The notes below the pieces were generated by a model that saw nothing but the letters and a program-made list of their open reading frames with translations, did no database searches and was not told the origin of the DNA. The position numbers and the translations under genes were made by a program. From Chiridota heheva (taxonomy: Eukaryota > Echinodermata > Holothuroidea > Apodida > Chiridotidae), in assembly GCA_020152595.1 (NCBI GenBank), contig JAIGNY010002020.1, forward strand, positions 788,001-852,000: a stretch of DNA of 64,000 bases, in the 5' to 3' direction. Each line of letters opens with the position of its first letter. Position 1 is the stretch's first letter. Shown here in pieces: positions 56,581 to 64,000 of this stretch.

Positions 56581-57894
56581 CTGCATCAAGAAAGGTACAC
56601 TCATTCCTGAAATCCACATTTCAACAAACCTGCATGACTTATGTCAATTTCTTCAAAAGTAAACATTTGTAGTTTAAAAATATACATTCGATGGCATACA
56701 CATGAGCAAGGATAACAAAAAAGGTTTTTCAAAAAAAAAAAAAACATCTTTTTTTTTAAATGAGGCAGTTAAAGAATAATGTAAGAAAATGGAATACTAT
56801 CTTTAAGTGATATCATAAACAGTGGCAACCTTATAGGGGGCATGTACCCCCTCACGAAATCGCCTTCCCCCCCCAGAAAATTTTGTGAAGTGACATATAT
56901 TGTCCGATTGCCCCCCATGAGACAAAATTTCCCCTCTCTTGCCCCCCTCTCCCCATGACCAAAATCTTGGCGCCACCAATGACCATAAAGAAAACTTTTA
57001 AATACTCTCTACACTGAAATCTTACTAATCGAGTTTCATACTTAAAATCATGAACTGTTTTCCAGTGATATAATTTGTTAAAATTAAAAAAGAAGGATGT
57101 TTTTCAGAGTGAAAATAACACTTTTCCCATTTGATCTCTGATCTCCTCTGTTTAGTTTCATATTCTTAACAAAAATGGGGACAGAGAGGATTTTTTTAAA
57201 AACTATTATTATCATTATGTTTATATGGCACTTATTCTAAAAGAAAGCTCTAAGTGCTTTACAAGAGCATGAAAAAATAAAAAGTTAATTACTTATCAAT
57301 ACATAAAAGAAACAAAATAAAAATGATTCAACACCTAAAACCCCCAAAAGCTAAGATATCAACAGTATACGAATAAAAGAAATAATTAAGTTTTAAACGT
57401 TCAGTTCAGATACATAAATAAGATAAAACAATTAATAAAAAAGTGGTAAAAACTACCAATCTTAAACACAAAACACTAAAAGAAATAAAAAAAAGTTATC
57501 AAACAATTAAAATGCATTATAAGGTGAAACCTGGGGTGAAAAAAATAAAAATAAAAAATAATTATAATATCTAAAAAAGTTAAAATAAGTCACTGTTATA
57601 CTGTTTAAAAAAATGCATTTTTAAATCACTACACTGTAGTTCCATAAATAATAATTCTAACTTTTCTTCTTGCCAACTGTCATGCTATGAGATTTTTTTC
57701 TCTCACATTTCTTGCTGAATATGGATCAAAACATCTGAAAATATCAGAAAAGTACATTTTCATTTAATTCAGAAACGTTATCATGACTTGTTGATGAAAA
57801 TAAACTTTGAACTTTGACTGTAAGACCTATAGTTCTTACTAATCACTTGAATTGTTCAATTTCTGACAATATCCACTCCATCCTTATAACTTAC
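56581..57894. other. Intron with two interspersed repeats
   Basis: 56825-56992 is the C-rich repeat also seen at 27655. 57190-57280 (TATTATCATTATGTTTATAT, GCTCTAAGTGCTTTACAAGA) looks like a LINE/SINE end, followed by an A-rich stretch to about 57560. Confidence 0.5.
56825..56992 (+). repeat. C-rich interspersed repeat, copy 2
   Basis: Second copy of the repeat at 27655-27812, same orientation: a C-rich lead, GAGACAAAATTTCCCC, then CTTGGCGCCACCAATG. No coding capacity. Confidence 0.6.
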
Positions 57895-58047
57895 CTAGCA
57901 ATTGGTTTATGGCCCCTTGATCTACGAGGTCCTGATTGACAGATTGATCTCCAAGAGACACCATGCTTCTCATCAGATGAAGACAATACCTCATCTGCGC
58001 CCTTTTATTGCCACGCCCTCCTAACCCATGGTAGCAGTTTCCATGTC
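57895..58047 (-). CDS. CFAP69: CFAP69-like exon (most 5' in window)
   Basis: 153 bp with acceptor GATTTTGCAG and donor GCTAG|GTAAG. Encodes HGNCYHGLGGRGNKRAQMRY and then LMRSMVSLGDQSVNQDL, ending with a split Asp codon completed by the exon at 56580. The first two bases complete a codon from an exon to the right that I could not find within the window. Confidence 0.82.
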
Positions 58048-59296
58048 CTGCAAAATCATCTATGGAGAAAAATATACATTTTCAGTCTCCAGACTCACCA
58101 GAGAACATGAAGACCAACAATTACAATCATATTTATTATTAACTAAAACCTTTCAGTCACCTTTTGTCAAGATCATATTGGACATTCATCGTGAAAAATC
58201 CAGTTAAGAAAATTGTCGGGTGGGAACAGGGTTCAAATGGTAGCTACTTAAACAAACAAACATTTCTAGATAATTTTCATAACAATTTGTACATAAAATA
58301 GCAGCCAACAGCCAGAGCATAACCATGACTTTTGATGTGCTTGTCACAAAGTTTGGGGAACCTTTCATCCTTTCACAGGTCCCCAAGAGGGCTTAGGGAC
58401 ACTTGGTTCCTCTGCCCCACCTTCTTAGTGACAATCATTATAGAAACTGCTTTCAACACACTAAATTTTCCATGTCCAGTAACTTGTAAAAAGTAGTTTT
58501 GGAACTTACCAGATAACAGGCATCAACCTCTTATCTCAAGATTGGATATAAATGGTTAAAATGATTTTGTCTAATATTTGTAAGTATCAATTAGTATTTT
58601 CACTGGTATCTCAAGTGCATTGACTGGAAGATAAAGAATTTACAGTTACTAGTTTATTAGAACTTGGCTAAGAATCATGACATTAGTAATAAGGCATGTA
58701 CAAGGGAAAAGTACTCCAGTAGGAATCACAACCAAAAGGTTTTGTGGTTCCAATGCTTCTTTTTTTATGCTGATAGACTTTGTATTAAATAACTGTAATG
58801 TCATTGTATGTCATGAAATGTGACATGACATGAATTATTCTTGAGATATCGTGTTTACAAGCTCTTTGCAGCAAAATCATTTAAAGCCATGCCCAAAATG
58901 CATATTATTGAAATTCAACATTTTTATACCATGAACATGTGCAAACTAACTAACATCATAATCATACCAAATATGAAACAAAACAGACATGCGGTTGTTG
59001 ATATATGAACTTTTCAAGATTTGTACATTAAGCCCCACCTACTCATTAATATGCATGACATCACCACCAAAACATAGGGCACATCTACAGATTATGGGCT
59101 GCCCATGTACCAAATATGACATGAATCAAGTTTACTGTTCTTGAGATACCATGCTTCCAAGCTCTTTTCAACAAAATCATATTAAGCCCTGCCCACTGCA
59201 TATTAATGAAATTCAACATTTTTGTACCATGAACATACACACATGAGCTAACAACATAATTCCACCAAATATAAAACAAAGCAGACATACAGTTGT

Positions 59297-59328
<32 letters not shown>

Positions 59329-60069
59329 TACACACAGATACACACACACACATACAGACACACACATACATACATACATACATACATACATACATTCATA
59401 CATACATACATACATACATACATGTACATACATAAATACATACATACACCCATACCATACACATACATACATACATACACACATACATCAGCATCATACA
59501 CTGCATACATGGTTCATACATACATACATACACACATATGCTATTAGCTAGTAGCATCAGAACCAAAAAAGCATACTGAATTACACATGATTTCATCACA
59601 AACAAATAAGTGACCTTTGAAACAGGTTTAGAAAATGTGGCAAATAGAAATATCATTATACAGTGTGGTACTTACCACACTTAATTAAGCCTCGCTAAGT
59701 TGTATAAATGATTGGCGATTGATTTTTAAATATTTTTCCAACCCTGCTTTGAAATAACTTTTATTCTACCACAGACTCCAACAATGCATTTGAGACACAA
59801 TTGATAATATTGAGATGACATTTGCATGAAAATTCAATGTTAATAGTTGTGCTAAAATATATCAAAATTCCCATATTCAAATAAAACAAAGTGTGGAGAA
59901 GTACATGTAAATGACTTAATTGCAAAGCAAGAATTGAAAATTTCCATCACATTGAGATTTCTTCACTTCCAACAAAGCAAAAGTGTGTGACTTCAGACAA
60001 AGATATATTTCAATTTCTCCAATTTAATCTTCTTTTATTGAATTTCTTTTTGCAATCTTTTCTACCCTA
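58048..60069. other. Intron (or 5' part of gene) with repeats
   Basis: 58820-59010 and 59115-59300 are two copies of a roughly 190-bp sequence spaced about 300 bp apart (GTTCTTGAGATACCATG, AAATTCAACATTTTTRTACC). A (TACA)n microsatellite follows at 59297-59535. No further exon of the CFAP69-like gene was recognised. Confidence 0.5.
59297..59535. repeat. (TACA)n microsatellite
   Basis: Long imperfect CATA/TACA tetranucleotide array with some CACA and TATATA interruptions. Open frames here (Met-Tyr-Val-Cys or His-Thr-Tyr-Ile runs) on both strands are artefacts. Confidence 0.95.
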
Positions 60070-62810
60070 AAGATTAAAGTATAGGGATGTACATTACTTT
60101 GATATGCTCTTATTATGAATATAAATTGTTTACTTAAAGTGGTCATGACACAAGTCAAATGACTTTTTGCTATGAAATATTTTCCCCTTGAAAAAATGTG
60201 TAAATATATCCAAAAGCCACTTTGAAGAAATCCAGCAAAAGCCAAACCTGGAAGTGCCTATGAAGTCATATGCAGAAGTGGTAATCCACAATGCTTGCGA
60301 GTCTTGCCTGTTTTATGTACTTCCACAGGGTAGATGCTACAAGCCCCATTATAAATACAATTTTTAAATTGTGATTTGTTGACAATCATTGCATCTAGAG
60401 AGCAGATTTACAGTGAATAGTATAAATAAAAGATAATAATTATGATAATGCATTTCTAAAGCGCCATCTATCTATGCAATTATAATCTGGGACACTGAAA
60501 AAAGAAGGAACATAGCAATGAACAGATGAAATTACACAGAACATGAAAAGTACATATGAAAAAAACTTATGACAAACACCAGGAATATAAACAAAGTTAA
60601 TCATAAGCAATGAGGAACAAGAATGTTTAAGATTGTTCATAAAGGTATGTAAAGAAGTGCTACAGTGAATGTTCAATGGAATAGAGTTCCATAGTTTAGG
60701 TGCAGCTACAGAAAAGGCCTTATCACCAGAAGCTGCGGAAGTTCTTGGAATAGTTAGTAGACATTTATCTGCAGACTTTAGGTTGCAACATGATGAATAT
60801 GGTGTGAGGAGTTCTTTGAGGTGATTTGCCATTGTGGGCTTTCCATGTGTGTAACATAATTTTAAAGTCAACACGGTGACGGACTGGAAGCCAATGGAGC
60901 TGTTTTAAAACGAGTGTGATGTGATCATATTTTCTGGTTTTTAATTATACACTGGCCGCTGCATTTTGCATGCACTGAATCTTTCAAATTAATTTGTCAA
61001 AGATGCTGTACAATAGAGCATTACCATTATCCAGCCTGGATGTTACAAGGCATGACAATAATGGCAGCTGATTCATCAGATAAAATTCTCGGATACTGTT
61101 GATGTTTCTGATATGACAGAAGGCAGATTGGCAGAGCTCTTTACATGAGATTCCGTGAACATGGTGTTTTCGAAGATTATACAAAGATTGCAAGTAGCAG
61201 AGGAAGGTTGAATGTTGGAATCACCAATTTGCATCTGTTGGGTTTGCATTTTATCATGATTATATTTAGAAGTGACAACAATAAGTTCAATTTTTTCTTC
61301 ATTCAGCTTAAATTTGTTTGTAGTCATCCAAAATTTTAAATCTAAACACATTGTTCAATACATTGATGGTTTGAAAATTCAGCATTTGGGTATTCAATTT
61401 AAAGGACAGATATAGTTGTGTGTCGTCAGCATATAGATGTACATTAAGCCCATGTTTTCTAGCTATAGCAGTGATTGGTCTAGAAGAGATGGTGAAGAAG
61501 AGGGGGCCAAGCACTGAGCTCTGTGGGAAGCCGAATGGGAGATAAACACCAGATGATAGTGTGCCATTAATGTTGACGGCCGGACTTCTGTCACTGATGT
61601 AAGATCCAATCCAATCCAGAGCTACGCCTTTGACACTAATAGAATAAAGTCGTGCAAGAAGGATTCCATGATCTATGGTGTCAAATGCTTTAGAAAGATC
61701 GAGGAGAACTAAAAATACACTGTGTTTCTTGACAAAAATGTATTAAGTTAAAACTTTTAAACTATTTCAAAAAATATACAAGTCAACCGTAAAATTCCTT
61801 ATAAAATGTGTTTATTTCTAGGAGTTGTAATACACATACCCCTCTGCAATTCTTTTGAAATGTAAATATAAATAGAAAACAATTTTTGTTTTTAAAAAAT
61901 GTGACTAAAGTTGCTTGTAACAGCTTAAAGATTACAACAAAGATTCAAGAAATATAATTTCTACCACAAATAAATGCTTTTCTGCTTCTCCTTTTGTCTG
62001 AGTGAAGTGGGAAAATGTAAATTTCCAAACAATCTCGCAAACCATTTTCTCAAAGATAGCGCAAGCCAGTTTTCCAGATCTCTGGGCTCTCTAAGTTTAA
62101 TGCAGACATCCCATATCATGAACATTAAGCAGTTAACACTACATGCTGACATGCCTCCTTGCCTAGAAGTCCTACAGAAATTTGTTCAGAACTTTATATT
62201 CAGTATTCCTTACAGTGTCCTCCCTTGCAATATGATGTATGATAACATTCTTTAGTACAAAGTTTTCCACTGTCACTTTGTTAACTGTAAGGCTGTCAAG
62301 CAAAATTACCATAGGCCTGCAATAGTTTACAGTAAAGTCAAATTTACTGAACAATACTCGCTAAATCGACCCACAGTTTCCAACAAATTTCATGTTTATT
62401 TGTTCATTTTTTGCAGAGTATTGCATATCCGTACCCTCTTAAAACATATCTCACGATATCCGTACCCTCTTAAAACATATTTCCACTATATGTTGAAATA
62501 ATTAAGCAAAAATTGATTAAATCAATTAAACAAAAATTAATTAAATTTGGTCATATTTAAAAAAGAAAACCTACACTCTCTGTACGGAATACACACTCTA
62601 GCGCATCGCTATCAGAATGAATATTGCCCAATGACGTCAGCGGCCTTGCAGCCCATAACAAGGAATTTTCAGTGACAGTGCACTTATGCATTTGACTATT
62701 TCAAGGCCTTTGGAGTGGAATTATGAGAGGAAAGTTTTTTTTTTGTCTATCAATTGATCCAAATATTCTCACTAGCAAAAGCACTTATGCTTATGTCATG
62801 ATCACTATAA
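60070..62810 (-). repeat. 1.9-kb repeat, right copy (split by a LINE)
   Basis: Reverse-orientation counterpart of 36940-38830. 60070-60437 and 61742-62810 are the two halves; the missing join is continuous in the left copy, so the intervening 1.3 kb is an insertion. 62440-62490 also has a small tandem duplication (ATATCCGTACCCTCTTAAAA). Confidence 0.8.
60438..61741 (-). mobile_element. L2/CR1-like LINE, 5'-truncated insertion
   Basis: Minus-strand reverse-transcriptase remnant. A fragment beginning at the palm (VFLVLLDLSKAFDTIDHGIL) lies near 61735-61675. The catalytic block LNVHLYADDTQLYLSF lies near 61445-61400, FWMTTNKFKLNEEKIELIVV near 61330-61270, and the C-terminal GDKAFSVAAPKLWNSIPLNI near 60735-60675, ending near an ATTATT-type tail. 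Several frameshifts. It interrupts the right copy of the 1.9-kb repeat, so it is younger than that repeat. Confidence 0.85.
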
Positions 62811-63256
62811 ATCAATCATTATTGACAGACAAGGGGTAAAGCCAGCATGCAAAATTTTGAGGATGCCAATTTTCATTTATCATAATTTATCTGTAATTAT
62901 TATTTGTTATTACTCAACACAATAATAGATGCATGTTTTGTATCACCCCCCAACCCCCAACCCCTTTATGTAGCCATTAAAGAAGAAAACTTGAGTTAAA
63001 CTTTAAAATTGGTCCAAAATAGGTCAAAGTAATGAAATTTTTAACCTAGCTATGCCACTATTGACAGATGTTTAAGTATGGATTTGGTTTAGTCACTTGT
63101 GTCAGCAAGTTGCAAATTTATTGAATCAACATAATGGACGAAACAAAAAGGAAGACAAAAGCTAAATAGCCAGAAACTGCAGCTTTTGAAAGCTTTTTAA
63201 AGGTTTCTTGAAGGTTTACTATGTTTGAGTTCTTGATTTTACTTTTTAATGTTTCT
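62811..63256. other. Intergenic or intronic, nothing recognised
   Basis: AT-rich sequence with a short C-rich stretch near 62944-62963. No feature supported. Confidence 0.5.
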
Positions 63257-63850
63257 TTAATCCTTACTCCATCAACTACTTTTTAAAAATGCGCCGGGAG
63301 GTGGAGTCAAAGATGGGGAACCAAAATGGTTATAATATCGCTGCGTGGTAGTGTAAGGGTTAACTAAGGGCTGATTATTGAAGGGTCTCTGTCTTCAAGC
63401 AGCAGAGACGGGCTCGTTCTGCTTCAGTGACCTGCGGGCCGCCCACCAAGATCATGCTACATATATTTTCGAGTTGGCACACTTGCTGTAGGTTATCTAC
63501 CCTTACTCTACCAGCACTTTTTTTGGAAAATGCGCTCGGAGGCGGAGTCAAAGATGGGGAACCCAAAATGGTGATAATATCGCTGTGTGGTAGAGTAAGG
63601 TTAACCAAGGGCTGATTATTGAAGGGTCCTCTGTCTTCCATGCAGCAGAGTCAGGCTCGTTCCGCTTCGGTGACCTGCTGGGCCGCCCACCAGAATCATG
63701 CTGCATATATTTTTGAGTTGGCACACTTGTCGCGGGTTCATTAACCCTTACTCTACCAGCACTTTTTTTTAAATGCGCTCGGGAGGCAGATTCAAAGATA
63801 GGGAACCCAAAACAGCGATAATATAGTCGGCAAGGTAGAGTAAGGGCTAA
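63257..63850 (+). mobile_element. Tandem array of TTAA MITEs (about 241-bp unit)
   Basis: Three short MITEs at 63257-63363, 63497-63604 and 63741-63850 have ends like TTAACCCTTACTCTACC...GGTAGAGTAAGGGYTAA and a shared core (TGCGCTCGGGAGG, GGGAACCCAAAA, GATAATAT). They are separated by two copies of the same 135-bp flank (AAGGGCTGATTATTGAAGGG ... TTGAGTTGGCACACTTG). The whole MITE-plus-flank unit was therefore duplicated in tandem. The ends are those of the 1,068-bp element at 54361 in opposite orientation. Confidence 0.85.
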
Positions 63851-64000
63851 ACCCTACAATATCCTTCATCTAATCCTGTGTCATCAGTTTTTTACACCTA
63901 TGCATATTTCTTGACCCAAATTTGTTTGTCATCAGGATCAATAAAAAACGAAGTTTCCAGCTGACATGACAATGCATGACCTGATGAAAATTTCATCTTC
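63851..64000. other. Window edge, nothing recognised
   Basis: No feature supported in the last 150 bases. Confidence 0.5.

Larger units (their letters stand above)
38877..58047 (-). other. CFAP69: CFAP69-like gene, 3' portion (nine exons)
   Basis: Gene span covering nine minus-strand exons, with introns that carry LINEs and other elements. The joined exons give about 418 residues of armadillo-like helical repeats followed by a charged coiled-coil C-terminus. Vertebrate CFAP69 is about 940 residues, so roughly the N-terminal half should be encoded right of the window. CFAP69 is a cilia/flagella-associated protein needed for sperm flagella and olfactory cilia. The assignment rests on recalled family features (GHGNCY, EMQCDMLFIL, MLATVGAIWFCVVGA, HNLILGCITDMCEN, IYAIFCKLGFEEL) and was not checked by search. 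Confidence 0.75.

Noticed and set aside
56581-56606. Longer upstream part of the CFAP69-like exon
   Set aside because: Open reading continues to a TTTCAG acceptor, but the phase does not fit the preceding exon, while the internal TGCAG acceptor fits exactly.
59085-59547. Tyr/Cys/Val- and His/Thr/Ile-repeat proteins
   Set aside because: Translations of a TACA microsatellite on both strands.

Overview
The window is eukaryotic, AT-rich nuclear DNA. Genes are sparse and split by introns with GT...AG junctions, and most of the sequence is transposon debris, foldback elements and minisatellites. The recognisable genes are a sulfotransferase-like gene, an IFIT-like tetratricopeptide gene and a cilia/flagella protein CFAP69-like gene. 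With the RTE, L2/CR1 and RNase-H-bearing LINE remnants they point to a marine invertebrate deuterostome. I favour an echinoderm over a lancelet or hemichordate, but the sequence alone does not settle it.

Layout. 0-2 kb: the last two exons of a sulfotransferase-like gene (+). Its penultimate exon and flanking intron are duplicated at 10.4-11.6 kb, where the exon copy is frameshifted. 5.8-8.6 kb: a foldback element, then a compact block of four decayed reading-frame remnants on the minus strand. They are separated by three similar intergenic cassettes (GGTGGCG motif plus CCAAT-type motif), and the last is followed by a histone-type 3' hairpin. I do not recognise the proteins; this is the strangest part of the window. 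13.1-13.8 kb: a broken paralogue of the IFIT-like gene whose intact copy lies at 30.0-31.4 kb. 18.7-23.8 kb: LINE tails around a large A-rich/T-rich inverted repeat, with a TTAA-type element carrying a tRNA-like module in its centre. 23.8-29.9 kb and 31.4-36.9 kb: mostly featureless or repetitive DNA.

38.9-58.0 kb: nine 3'-terminal exons of a CFAP69-like gene on the minus strand. Eight join in phase; the ninth, a very small exon, is uncertain. The 5' half of the gene should lie to the right of the window. Its introns hold an RTE-type LINE with a 612-bp foldback inserted in it, a 35-bp minisatellite grown from the LINE's own coding sequence, L2/CR1-like LINE tails, two copies of an RNase-H-bearing LINE, and a 1,068-bp TTAA-bounded element. 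A repeat of about 1.9 kb flanks this gene portion in opposite orientations (36.9-38.8 kb and 60.1-62.8 kb); the right copy is split by a younger LINE. The window ends in a tandem array of short TTAA MITEs related to the 1,068-bp element.

No functional link among the three host genes is evident. The IFIT-like protein would be an RNA-binding or innate-immunity type protein, the CFAP69-like protein is ciliary/flagellar, and the sulfotransferase-like protein is a probable metabolic enzyme.
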